A stretch of DNA of 8,116 nt from Candidatus Bathyarchaeota archaeon ex4484_135 (GCA_002255025.1 NJEJ01000052.1:1-8116); one strand, 5' to 3'; shown: positions 1 to 7,038, numbered from the stretch's first letter. Notes: generated from the letters alone by a model not told the origin. Translations and numbers: made by a program.

Positions 1-360
1 ATCGCCTACGATAGGGTGACGTGGACGTTCTGGCCCTGGACCATACTGATACTGGGCGGCATGGCGAACAACGTGGGCATGGTCGTGGGGACGGTGCTCT
101 TCGTAGTGGTCACGAGGCTGATAATAATATTCAAGCGTTCCCTAGAGCCCATCCTGCCCTTCGACGTGGTGTGGCTAGAGTACATACTCTTCGGCCTCAT
201 GCTCATCATAGTGCTGATGTTCAGGCCGGAAGGCCTGCTGCCGGAGAAGCCCACTAAGACCATAGAGTTCGAGAAGTTCGAGAAAGCCAGGGCAGCCCGC
301 GTGGCAGAGGGCCCTGAGGAAGAAGAGGCCAGCGGCGGGAAGACCGAGGGGGGAGGTTAG
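1..360 (+). CDS. LivM-type branched-chain amino-acid ABC transporter permease, C-terminal part
   Basis: This is the 3' end of an integral-membrane permease of the LivM family, which with LivH forms the channel of a branched-chain amino-acid (or related solute) ABC importer. The frame is open from base 1, so the start lies outside the window and 119 codons are visible. Two hydrophobic segments can be seen, at about visible residues 14-37 and 60-78. The stretch FWPWTILILGGMANNVG and the ending FRPEGLLPE are typical of the LivM C-terminus. After that ending comes a hydrophilic, Glu/Lys/Gly-rich tail of about 35 residues that is longer than I expect for the family and probably cytoplasmic. The substrate cannot be read from this fragment, because family members also carry other amides and amino-acid-like compounds. 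The next gene starts 10 nt downstream on the same strand, so co-transcription is likely. Confidence 0.85.
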   Translation: MAYDRVTWTFWPWTILILGGMANNVGMVVGTVLFVVVTRLIIIFKRSLEPILPFDVVWLEYILFGLMLIIVLMFRPEGLLPEKPTKTIEFEKFEKARAARVAEGPEEEEASGGKTEGGG

Positions 361-370
361 GGAGAGCGTC

Positions 371-2158
371 ATGGTGGAACTTGGGATAGAGGTCAGGAAA
401 GGCGATTCTTTGTTCTCGGTCCTGATGTCCATGGGCCATATGTTCCCATCTAATTGCGGAGGTAAGGGCCTCTGCGGCCGGTGTAGGGTAAGGGTCCTGA
501 AGGGCGAGGACCTGTTATCTCCTCCTTCGGAGCTCGAGAGGAAGATACTGGCTGAACGGGAGCTGAAGGCTGGCTGGAGGCTGGCCTGCCAGGCCGAGGC
601 GTTATCAAATGGCCTCCTGTTATTGGAGGTCCCGACCTTAAGCTATAAGCTCGTGGTAGAGGGCCTTGAGAGGCCCGTGTCCTTATCACCGCTCATCAGG
701 AGCATGGTAGTTGAGGTCCCCAGGCCCAGCCTTAAGGACCTGACGCCGGATGCCGAGAGGCTCTTGAAGGTCACAGGAGCCGTCGAGATCGACTTCGACA
801 CCCTGAGGTCCTTACCGATTTTGCTGAGGAGGCGGACAGGCCGATTCCAAGTAGTGCTAAGGAAGAGAGAGGTGCTCAACGTCAGAACTGAGCATGGGCG
901 GTTGCTCGGTGTGGCCGTGGACATGGGCACCACCAAGCTGGCTGCTTACCTCGTGGACCTCTCCACGGGCGAGCTGTTGGCTACAGCCAGCGACGTGAAC
1001 CCGCAGATAGCCTTCGGCGAGGACATAATGTCCAGGGTAGCCTTCTCCATGCAGAAGTCGGAAGGCGTGAAGATGCTCCAAGAGGCCCTGGTGGAAGGCG
1101 TGAACAAGCTAATCACCAAGGCCTGCGAAGAAGCTGGTGTAAAGGCCAATAACATCTATGAGCTCGTCCTAGTGGGCAACACCATGATACACCATTCCTT
1201 CCTTGGCATATCGCTGAACGGCCTTGGCGTGGCCCCCTTCGTGCTTGCCACAAGGAACCCCGTGGAAATCAAGGCCAGGGAGCTCGGCCTCCTGGCCAAT
1301 AGGGCTGCTTACGTTTACCTACCGCCGCCCATAGCAGGCTTCGTGGGCTCAGATGCCCTGGCCGCCTCGGTGGCCAGCGGGCTCCACGAGACCAGCGAGG
1401 TCGGCATGCTGATAGACTTGGGCACGAACACGGAGATAATCCTGAGTGATGGCGATGAGCTCTGGGCCGCTTCTTGTGCGTCCGGCCCTGCCTTCGAGGG
1501 CTGGAAGATAAGCTGCGGCTCTAGGGCGGTCGAGGGGGCCATAGATAGCGTGAGGGTGGAGCCCGGCACCTATGAAGTAGCCTACAGCACCATAGGTGGT
1601 GCCAAGCCCATAGGCATCTGCGGCTCGGGCCTGATAGACGCCTTGGCCGAGCTCTACAGGGCTGGAGTATTAGATGCCTCCGGCCGGATGTTGGAGGTAC
1701 CGACGCCCAGGTGCAGGAGACGCGACGGGGTGCTTGAGTTCGTCCTTGCCTGGTCGGGCGAAACGGGGACCGGCCGCGATGTAGTGCTGACGCAGAAGGA
1801 CGTGAGGGAACTCCAGCTGGCGAAGGCGGCAGTTCAGGCTGGTGCTGAGGTCCTGATGGAGAAGGCCGGGGTAAGGCTTGGCGATCTAGAAGTGCTCTAC
1901 TTGGCCGGTGCCTTCGGCTCCTCCCTAAACTTCCTCAGTGCCAGGACCATAGGGCTTTGCCCAGACGTGCCCTTCTCCAAGGTGCGTTTCCTAGGCAACG
2001 CTGCTGGGGCTGGTGCCAGGATGATGTTGAAGAACGTCCAGCTGAGGCGTGAGGCCGAGGCCCTGGCGAGGCGTGTGAAGTTCGTGGAGTTGGCCGTGGA
2101 AAAGGGCTTCAGGGAAAAATTCCTCGATGCACTCCGGTTCCCGCCCTTACGGGCTTAA
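371..2158 (+). CDS. RACo-type reductive activator of corrinoid protein (2Fe-2S plus ASKHA ATPase)
   Basis: Members of this family use ATP to push an electron onto a corrinoid protein that has fallen to the inactive Co(II) state, returning it to methyl-accepting Co(I). The N-terminus is a plant-type [2Fe-2S] ferredoxin domain with ligands C29, C35, C38 and C73 (C-x5-C-x2-C-x34-C). The rest resembles the RACo middle and C-terminal (DUF4445) regions. It has two phosphate-binding motifs, DMGTT at 184-188 and DLGTNTE from 349, plus GICGSG near 415, YLAGAFG at 510-516 and FLGNAAGAGA from 540. The 595-residue length is close to bacterial RACo (about 630). The [2Fe-2S] cluster distinguishes it from methanogen RamA, which carries 4Fe-4S clusters. 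The ATG is preceded by GGAGAG four bases upstream. It probably shares an operon with the permease and meets an MtrH-like gene tail to tail. The family call is firm; the partner corrinoid protein is unknown. Confidence 0.9.
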   Translation: MVELGIEVRKGDSLFSVLMSMGHMFPSNCGGKGLCGRCRVRVLKGEDLLSPPSELERKILAERELKAGWRLACQAEALSNGLLLLEVPTLSYKLVVEGLERPVSLSPLIRSMVVEVPRPSLKDLTPDAERLLKVTGAVEIDFDTLRSLPILLRRRTGRFQVVLRKREVLNVRTEHGRLLGVAVDMGTTKLAAYLVDLSTGELLATASDVNPQIAFGEDIMSRVAFSMQKSEGVKMLQEALVEGVNKLITKACEEAGVKANNIYELVLVGNTMIHHSFLGISLNGLGVAPFVLATRNPVEIKARELGLLANRAAYVYLPPPIAGFVGSDALAASVASGLHETSEVGMLIDLGTNTEIILSDGDELWAASCASGPAFEGWKISCGSRAVEGAIDSVRVEPGTYEVAYSTIGGAKPIGICGSGLIDALAELYRAGVLDASGRMLEVPTPRCRRRDGVLEFVLAWSGETGTGRDVVLTQKDVRELQLAKAAVQAGAEVLMEKAGVRLGDLEVLYLAGAFGSSLNFLSARTIGLCPDVPFSKVRFLGNAAGAGARMMLKNVQLRREAEALARRVKFVELAVEKGFREKFLDALRFPPLRA

Positions 2159-3054
2159 GCTATCTTGTAGAGCGGGTGCTCTTTGCCCACAGCCATGCCT
2201 TCTTCTCTCAGCAGGAAGGCGTAAGCAGCATCTACCATGGCGATGGCCGGGAAGACGTATTTAGCAGCACTTATCGGGCCGTAGAGTATGAAGTCAGCTC
2301 CAACGGCCACGGCCATGACGGAGGCACTGGCCATGCAGGGCTTGACGGCTTCCTTCCCCATCTTCGTCCTCAGGCCACGCCACGTATCTATGGCGTTATG
2401 GGGCGAGCAACCAACCGGCCAGCCTAACTCGCTCTTCAGCTTGAAGAGGGCCTTGCAGGCCATGCCGAGGCTGGGTATGTCCATGACGCACGTATCTATG
2501 AGGGGCTTGTCTATGCCGTTCGCCAGGGCCACGTCCAAGAGCTCTTTGACGGCCTTTATCCTGCCCGCCGTGGTGAACTCCCTCATGTTGAGGGCGAGCA
2601 GGATGACGCTCTTGAGCCCTACTTCCCTAATCTTGTCGAGTTCTTCCTTGGCGAAGCCGGGCGAGAGGGAGTTGTAGATGAGCCTGTCCAGCAGGCCCAC
2701 CTCGGCGGCGTGTTCTATGCCGGCTATCTTGACCTTGGCCGTGGTGCCGTCTATCAGTATGGGCCTGTCGGTGATGTCGGCCACGAAGTCGAGATACTTG
2801 ACCATGGCGGTTGGGCTGGAGGCCATGACGTCAACCATACAGGGGTTCCCTGTCTTATCCGAGAACTCCTCTTGGAGCTTGATGAGCTCCTCGGCCCTTT
2901 CCTTATCGAACTCGCCCTTCTCCGGATCCTTCACTATCTTGTGACCATGGTAGAATATGGTGCCAGCCAGCACCGTCGGGTTCTTGCCTGGAGGGCCGCC
3001 GATTTTCACGCCGGCTATCTCAATTTCCTCGGGCTCGCACTTAAACTCAAACAA
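2155..3054 (-). CDS. MtrH-like methyl-tetrahydromethanopterin methyltransferase
   Basis: This 299-residue protein resembles MtrH, the cytoplasmic subunit of the methanogen Mtr complex that moves a methyl group between tetrahydromethanopterin and a corrinoid. The N-terminus (MFEF, then IAGVKIGGPPGKNPTVLAG) follows the MtrH pattern closely. Other family-like stretches are D75 in MVDVMASSPTAM, LIDGTT at 100-105 and YNSLSPG at 127-133, consistent with a pterin-binding TIM barrel. The start is TTG, chosen because the homologous N-terminus begins exactly there; a CTTTTTAA box lies 35 nt upstream. No mtrA-G genes adjoin it, so it is probably one of the stand-alone MtrH homologues that pair with a separate corrinoid protein in methylotrophic systems, not part of a sodium-pumping Mtr complex. 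The convergent RACo gene supports a corrinoid partner. The direction of methyl transfer and the substrate remain unknown. Confidence 0.85.
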   Translation of the reverse strand: MFEFKCEPEEIEIAGVKIGGPPGKNPTVLAGTIFYHGHKIVKDPEKGEFDKERAEELIKLQEEFSDKTGNPCMVDVMASSPTAMVKYLDFVADITDRPILIDGTTAKVKIAGIEHAAEVGLLDRLIYNSLSPGFAKEELDKIREVGLKSVILLALNMREFTTAGRIKAVKELLDVALANGIDKPLIDTCVMDIPSLGMACKALFKLKSELGWPVGCSPHNAIDTWRGLRTKMGKEAVKPCMASASVMAVAVGADFILYGPISAAKYVFPAIAMVDAAYAFLLREEGMAVGKEHPLYKIA

Positions 3055-3084
3055 GGTCCTTCCCGATCAGCCAGCAGACCCCTG

Positions 3085-3093
3085 CTTAAAAAG
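3085..3093 (-). promoter_or_regulatory. TATA box of the MtrH-like gene
   Basis: Read on the minus strand this is CTTTTTAAG, centred 35 nt upstream of the TTG start. With the usual archaeal spacing of about 26 nt, transcription would begin near 3063 and leave a leader of roughly 9 nt containing GGAAGGA. The core CTTTTTAA is identical to the box in front of the polyferredoxin gene. The assignment rests on sequence and spacing only. Confidence 0.55.
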
Positions 3094-3124
3094 TATTGCG
3101 AGAGGCGGACGGAGAACAGAACCC

Positions 3125-3131
3125 AATTTAA
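3125..3131 (+). promoter_or_regulatory. Putative TATA box of hypF
   Basis: AATTTAA is centred about 29 nt before the TTG chosen as the hypF start. This spacing predicts a transcript that begins almost at the start codon, in other words nearly leaderless. A perfect palindrome, AAGGGCCCTT (3130-3139), overlaps its downstream edge. The box is weaker than the others in the window. Confidence 0.4.
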
Positions 3132-3156
3132 GGGCCCTTGTCCCGTTGGCCCGGGA

Positions 3157-5493
3157 TTGAAGAAGGCGGTGGTGCACGTATCAGGCCTCATACAGGGCAT
3201 CGGGTTCAGGCCCTTCGTCTACAGGCTCGCGGTCAGGAGGGGCCTAAAGGGCCGTGTGCTCAACTTAGGCGATGCTGGCGTCAGGATAGAGCTCTACGGG
3301 CCTGAGGAAGCCATAAGGGACTTCCTTAGGGCCCTGGTGGCCGAGAAACCACCTGTGGCCCACTACACCAGGCTCGACGTAGATTGGTCCGAGACTAAGG
3401 CTGATGAGGCGCCGGATGGTTTCTCCATAGCCCCCAGCGACTTAAGGGGCCGGGGGAAGGAGTTCTCCATCATACCGCCCGACATAGCGGTCTGCGATGA
3501 GTGCCTCAGGGAGATATATGACCCGAAGGACAGGCACTACATGTACCCTTTCACGTGCTGTGCTTCCTGCGGGCCCAGGTTCACCATAATGATCGAGCTG
3601 CCCTACGACCGGGAGAGGACGACCATGGTCGAGTTCCCCATGTGCGAGCACTGCTCACGCGAGTTCAACGACCCCATGGACAGGCGTTTCAACGCCCAGA
3701 CCATATGCTGCCCGCTCTGCGGCCCCCAGATGACCCTCTACGACCGGGATGGGGAGCTTGTGCCCTGCCGGGACCCGCTCCTTGAGGCTGGCAGGCTGCT
3801 GCGTGAGGGAGCCGTGCTGGCCGTCAAGGGCATAGGCGGCTTCCACATGGCCGTAAGGGCCGATTTAGACAAGCCGGTGGCGGAACTCAGGGCCCGCAGG
3901 AGGAAGCCCAGGAAGCCCTTCGCCGTCATGAGCCTCACGGTCGATGATGTGAGGAAATACGCCCTGGTGTCGGAGGCCGAGGAAGAACTGCTTAAGTCGC
4001 CGGCCAGGCCCATAGTGGTCTTGAGGAAGGTCGAGCCCTTCGCCCTCTCTGAGCTCGTGGCACCTGGTCTCCACACGGTCGGCGTCCTGCTGCCCTACTC
4101 GGGCATTCACCACATCCTCCTCCACCACGCCCATATCCCGGCGGCCGTCATGACGAGTGCCAACCTGCCCGGCCAGCCCATGGTCATAGAGAACGAGCAG
4201 GCCTTCAGGAAGCTCAAGGACATGGCGGACTACATACTGGTCCACGACAGGCGTATCTGGGCAAGGTGTGATGACTCCGTCGTCAGGCTCGTGGACGGCA
4301 GGCCTGTCTTCCTCAGGCGTTCCAGGGGCTACGTCCCCATGCCAGTTGAGGTGCCCGTGAGGGCCCGTGGGGCCGTGGTGGCCGTTGGGCCGGAGCTGAC
4401 CTCCACGGGTGCCATCCTAAGGGGCCATAGGTGCTACCTGACGCAGCACATAGGCGATGTCGAGACCCTGGAGGCCCTCGAGTTCCTAAATGGTGCCTTG
4501 GGGCACCTGGCTAAGCTGCTAAGGCTCAGCGACATCGGGGCCGTGGCGTGTGATATGCACCCTTTGTTCCTGTCCCGGCAGGTGGCCCGTGAGTGGGCCG
4601 AGCGACACGGGGCCGAACTCGTTGAGGTCCAACACCACCATGCCCACGTGGCATCCCTCATGGCCGAGCACGGCTTGGGGCCCGATGAGCACGTGATTGG
4701 CCTAGCCTGTGATGGCGTGGGCTACGGCCCAGATGGGACGGCCTGGGGAGGCGAGGTCCTCCTGGCTAGCTACGAAGGCTTCGAGCGTTTAGGCCAGTTG
4801 GAGCCTCAGCCCATGCCCGGCGGGGATGCCTGTGCCATCTGGTACGGCCGCATGCTCCAGGCCATACTGTACGGGCGTGTTAAGGAAGACGAGCTGAGAG
4901 CCTTCTTGGTCCGGGAGAGGCTGCCGGGCTTCAGGCATGGAGAGGCAGAAGTAGATGCCGTCTTCTCCCAGCTAAAGAAGGGCTTCAACACGCCTCTCAC
5001 GACCAGCACGGGCAGAATATTGGACGCTGTCTCCTGCCTCCTTGGCCTATGCTACAAGAGGACCTATGAGGGCGAGGGAGCCATGTTGCTTGAGGCAGCA
5101 GCGTCGAGGGGCCGGTCAGGGGCGGTCAGGATAGAGGCCCACATAACCGAGCGAGACGGCCGCATGGTGCTTGAGACATCCGATATGGTCCTCCAGGCCT
5201 ACGAGGCCCTGAGGGCCGGGAGGCGTATCGAGGACATAGCAAGGGCCTTTCTGACGGCCCTGGCGGAGGGCCTGGCCGAGATGGCGGTGAGGGCCGCCGA
5301 GCGAACGGGCGTAGAGGTCGTGGGCTTCACGGGCGGCGTGGCCTATAATGACCTGATGACCAAGGTCATAAGGGCCTACGTGGAGGAGAGGGGCCTGAAG
5401 TTCATAAGGCACGTGAAGGTCCCCTGCGGGGACGGAGGCATATCCCTCGGCCAGGCCGTGGTGGCGGCCGTCAGGGCGGGCCTGGCGGGCTGA
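3157..5493 (+). CDS. hypF: Hydrogenase maturation carbamoyltransferase HypF
   Basis: HypF uses carbamoyl phosphate and ATP to carbamoylate the C-terminal cysteine of HypE, the first step in making the CN ligands of [NiFe]-hydrogenase. All domains are present in the usual order. An acylphosphatase domain spans about 1-90, with VSGLIQGIGFRPFVYR around R18. Two zinc-finger units follow: C113-x2-C116-x18-C135-x2-C138 and C163-x2-C166-x18-C185-x2-C188. A YrdC-like domain covers about 205-390. The C-terminal Kae1-like domain has HHHAH at 493-497, DGVGYGPDGT from 519 and GFTGGVAYN at 723-731. The length is 778 residues, normal for the family. The start is taken as TTG because the acylphosphatase strand begins at once (KKAVVHVSG). 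The frame stays open well upstream, but that part lies antisense to the MtrH-like gene and has no HypF-like sequence. GTG codons at 3172 and 3175 are less likely starts. Confidence 0.95.
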   Translation: MKKAVVHVSGLIQGIGFRPFVYRLAVRRGLKGRVLNLGDAGVRIELYGPEEAIRDFLRALVAEKPPVAHYTRLDVDWSETKADEAPDGFSIAPSDLRGRGKEFSIIPPDIAVCDECLREIYDPKDRHYMYPFTCCASCGPRFTIMIELPYDRERTTMVEFPMCEHCSREFNDPMDRRFNAQTICCPLCGPQMTLYDRDGELVPCRDPLLEAGRLLREGAVLAVKGIGGFHMAVRADLDKPVAELRARRRKPRKPFAVMSLTVDDVRKYALVSEAEEELLKSPARPIVVLRKVEPFALSELVAPGLHTVGVLLPYSGIHHILLHHAHIPAAVMTSANLPGQPMVIENEQAFRKLKDMADYILVHDRRIWARCDDSVVRLVDGRPVFLRRSRGYVPMPVEVPVRARGAVVAVGPELTSTGAILRGHRCYLTQHIGDVETLEALEFLNGALGHLAKLLRLSDIGAVACDMHPLFLSRQVAREWAERHGAELVEVQHHHAHVASLMAEHGLGPDEHVIGLACDGVGYGPDGTAWGGEVLLASYEGFERLGQLEPQPMPGGDACAIWYGRMLQAILYGRVKEDELRAFLVRERLPGFRHGEAEVDAVFSQLKKGFNTPLTTSTGRILDAVSCLLGLCYKRTYEGEGAMLLEAAASRGRSGAVRIEAHITERDGRMVLETSDMVLQAYEALRAGRRIEDIARAFLTALAEGLAEMAVRAAERTGVEVVGFTGGVAYNDLMTKVIRAYVEERGLKFIRHVKVPCGDGGISLGQAVVAAVRAGLAG

Positions 5494-5497
5494 GGAG

Positions 5498-5507
5498 CCC
5501 AGCTGGG
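5498..5507. promoter_or_regulatory. Perfect 10-bp palindrome upstream of the hypB TATA box
   Basis: CCCAGCTGGG lies 4 nt after the hypF stop and 7 nt before the hypB TATA box. The position suits an operator or activator site, or a small stem near the end of the hypF transcript. A GC-rich 10-bp palindrome can also occur by chance in this base composition. Confidence 0.25.
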
Positions 5508-5514
5508 GGCAGCC

Positions 5515-5524
5515 AATATATAGG
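5515..5524 (+). promoter_or_regulatory. TATA box of hypB
   Basis: AATATATAGG stands out as AT-rich in GC-rich surroundings and is centred about 29 nt upstream of the hypB ATG. With normal archaeal spacing, transcription would start within a few bases of the ATG, giving a leaderless or nearly leaderless mRNA. No strong ribosome binding site precedes the ATG, which agrees. It would drive hypB and hypA independently of hypF. Confidence 0.6.
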
Positions 5525-5547
5525 CCGGTTGGCCCTGGCGGGTCGGC

Positions 5548-6219
5548 ATGAGAGAGGTCGTAACGGCTGAGGAAGGAGAGGTCTTCGACATAGAGCTTGA
5601 GGAATCGCTGCTCGAAGCTAACAGGCGTCTGGCAGAGCAGAACAGGGCCCTTCTGGATCAGCACGGCATCAGGGCCATAGATGTCATGGGCTCCGTGGGC
5701 TCGGGCAAGACCTCGCTCATATCGTGCCTCGTGGAACGCCTGAAGGACCAGTACCGCATAGCCTACATAGCCGGCGACCTCACGACCACCATAGATGCGG
5801 ACCTCATAGCGAGACACGGCATACCGGTTGTCCAGGTGAACACGGGAAAGGAATGCCACTTAGACGCCAACCTGGTGGCCAAGGCCCTGAAGCGGCTCGA
5901 CCTGGCCAGCACGGACCTGATATTCATAGAGAACGTGGGGAACCTCATATGCCCTGCTGAGTTCCCGCTCGGCTCCCACGACAGGCTCGTGGTCGTCAGC
6001 ATAACCGAGGGGCCTTACGTGGTCATGAAGCATCCGTACATATTCATGGAGGCCCAGGTGGCCGTCATAAACAAGGTCGACCTGGCCGAAGTCATGGGCG
6101 TGGACGTGGGCAAGCTGGAGGCCGACATAAGGGCCGTGAACCCATCCTTAAGGACCGTCAGGACTTGCTGCCGAACGGGGGAGGGCGTAGAAGACGTCAT
6201 AGAGGCCCTCGGCCTCTGA
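5548..6219 (+). CDS. hypB: Hydrogenase nickel-insertion GTPase HypB
   Basis: HypB is a GTPase that works with HypA to insert nickel into the large subunit of [NiFe]-hydrogenase. The P-loop GSVGSGKT is at 48-55, a GDLTTTIDADL segment follows, and the base-recognition motif NKVD is at 175-178. The metal site of the G domain appears intact, with C103-H104 in GKECHLDA and C135 in NLICPAEF. The 223-residue length fits archaeal HypB. No histidine-rich nickel-storage stretch or N-terminal CxxCGC motif is present, as is common in archaea. A TATA box 29 nt upstream of the ATG suggests the gene has its own promoter although it follows hypF by 54 nt. hypA begins 9 nt after its stop and is probably co-transcribed. 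Confidence 0.95.
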   Translation: MREVVTAEEGEVFDIELEESLLEANRRLAEQNRALLDQHGIRAIDVMGSVGSGKTSLISCLVERLKDQYRIAYIAGDLTTTIDADLIARHGIPVVQVNTGKECHLDANLVAKALKRLDLASTDLIFIENVGNLICPAEFPLGSHDRLVVVSITEGPYVVMKHPYIFMEAQVAVINKVDLAEVMGVDVGKLEADIRAVNPSLRTVRTCCRTGEGVEDVIEALGL

Positions 6220-6228
6220 GGCGGAAGC

Positions 6229-6606
6229 ATGCACGAGTTCTCCGTGGCCAAGAGGCTTTTTGACGTAGCCCTCAGGGCGGCTTTAGAGAACCATGCCGAG
6301 CGGGTGTCCGAGATAAGGCTTGTGATAGGCCGGCTGAGCCTCGTCAACCCGGACCAGCTGGCCTTCTGGTTCAGGGAGCTCTCGAAGGGCACGGTCCTGG
6401 AGGAAGCCAAATTAGACATAGAGTTCGAGGAAGCTGAGGTGGCCTGTCCGAGCTGCGGCTACAGAGGTCCCATAGGGCTTGAAGATAGGCCCGAATACCA
6501 CCTGGTCTTCCCGACGCTGAGGTGCCCCAGCTGCGGCAGCAAGGTAAAGGTCCTTAGGGGCAGGGATTGCCTTATCAAGAGCATGAAGGTGCTCAGGAAA
6601 AAATAG
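6229..6606 (+). CDS. hypA: Hydrogenase nickel metallochaperone HypA
   Basis: HypA hands nickel to the hydrogenase large subunit together with HypB. The protein begins MHEFS, so the nickel-binding N-terminus (M1, H2, E3) is intact and fixes the start. The structural zinc site is formed by C73-x2-C76 and C99-x2-C102, separated by a 22-residue linker that is longer than in typical bacterial HypA, as in other archaeal members. The length is 125 residues. It lies 9 nt after hypB with a modest GGCGGA sequence before the ATG, so the pair is very likely one transcript. Its last codons (AAA AAA) form, on the other strand, the T-run that probably ends the convergent gene. Confidence 0.95.
   Translation: MHEFSVAKRLFDVALRAALENHAERVSEIRLVIGRLSLVNPDQLAFWFRELSKGTVLEEAKLDIEFEEAEVACPSCGYRGPIGLEDRPEYHLVFPTLRCPSCGSKVKVLRGRDCLIKSMKVLRKK
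6598..6603 (-). terminator. T-run terminator of the convergent AhpD-like gene
   Basis: On the minus strand six T residues occur about 24-29 nt after the stop codon of the AhpD-like gene, within the final codons of hypA. Archaeal RNA polymerase commonly terminates at such U-tracts without a hairpin. If it works this way, the two convergent transcripts overlap slightly at their 3' ends. Confidence 0.4.
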
Positions 6607-6626
6607 CCTTCTGGTTTTCAGCGTTC

Positions 6627-6998
6627 TTAAAGCAGGCCCTTCTGCTTCAGGACCTCTATGACGGGCTCGGACCAAGTGACTATGCCCGGCCCGCCCGTCA
6701 TTATGGCGGCGACGCCCAGCGTCTCGAATATCTCTTCCTTGGTGGCACCGTGCTCTATGGTGTGCCAGGTCATGCAGTGCTTGCAGCCGAGGGCCACGGC
6801 CAAGGCCAGGCCCATGAGCTCCTTGACCTTGGGGTCGAGGGCACCGGGCTTCATGGCAGCACCATACATGCGGACGAAGTGGGCTATGACCTCAGGGGCG
6901 TTGTCACACATGGCCTCTATGTGCGGCGGGACCATGCCCAGCTTTTCTTGGACCATCTTCTTGAACTCCTCGGCCACCTTCTTAGCTGCAGCCGCCAT
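6627..6998 (-). CDS. AhpD-like / carboxymuconolactone decarboxylase-family protein
   Basis: This is a small, all-helical protein of the CMD/AhpD superfamily, 123 residues from the chosen start. It carries the full AhpD-type redox motif: E60, then C72-x2-C75 (GCKHC), then H79, the same E-x11-C-x2-C-x3-H spacing as the alkylhydroperoxidase AhpD. That favours a thiol-disulfide or peroxide-related role over decarboxylation, but many family members are uncharacterised. I chose the ATG at 6998 because GGTGG precedes it by five bases and the TATA box then lies 35 nt upstream, as for two other genes here. A GTG at 7007 would add three residues (MAS) and is the alternative. The gene lies opposite hypA, with a 20-nt gap between the stops, and diverges from the polyferredoxin operon. 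An antioxidant role protecting hydrogenase enzymes is a reasonable guess only. Confidence 0.85.
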   Translation of the reverse strand: MAAAAKKVAEEFKKMVQEKLGMVPPHIEAMCDNAPEVIAHFVRMYGAAMKPGALDPKVKELMGLALAVALGCKHCMTWHTIEHGATKEEIFETLGVAAIMTGGPGIVTWSEPVIEVLKQKGLL

Positions 6999-7027
6999 GC
7001 TGGCCACCGGCCCAGGAAGGGACCCTG

Positions 7028-7038
7028 TTTTTTAAAAC
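7028..7038 (-). promoter_or_regulatory. TATA box of the AhpD-like gene
   Basis: Read on the minus strand this is GTTTTAAAAAA, centred about 35 nt before the ATG at 6998 and about 26 nt before the alternative GTG at 7007. Transcription would begin near 7008, giving a leader of about 10 nt carrying GGTGG if the ATG is used. It is one of the most AT-rich spots in the window. Confidence 0.6.

Noticed and set aside
371..2158. Possibility that the RACo-like gene is a methanogen RamA or a general ferredoxin
   Set aside because: The cluster motif is C-x5-C-x2-C-x34-C ([2Fe-2S]), and the two DxGT motifs with the DUF4445-like C-terminus mark it as RACo type. No C-terminal 4Fe-4S motifs are seen.
2710..3156. 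In-frame upstream extension of hypF by about 149 codons
   Set aside because: It lies antisense to the MtrH-like gene and across its promoter, has no HypF-like sequence, and the acylphosphatase domain begins right at the TTG at 3157. The open frame is a by-product of GC-rich coding on the other strand.
5116..5859. 247-codon open frame on the minus strand across the hypF-hypB junction
   Set aside because: It crosses the end of hypF, the hypB promoter and the hypB P-loop region. It has a low-complexity, His/Gly/Tyr-rich composition typical of an antisense shadow and shows no recognisable domain.
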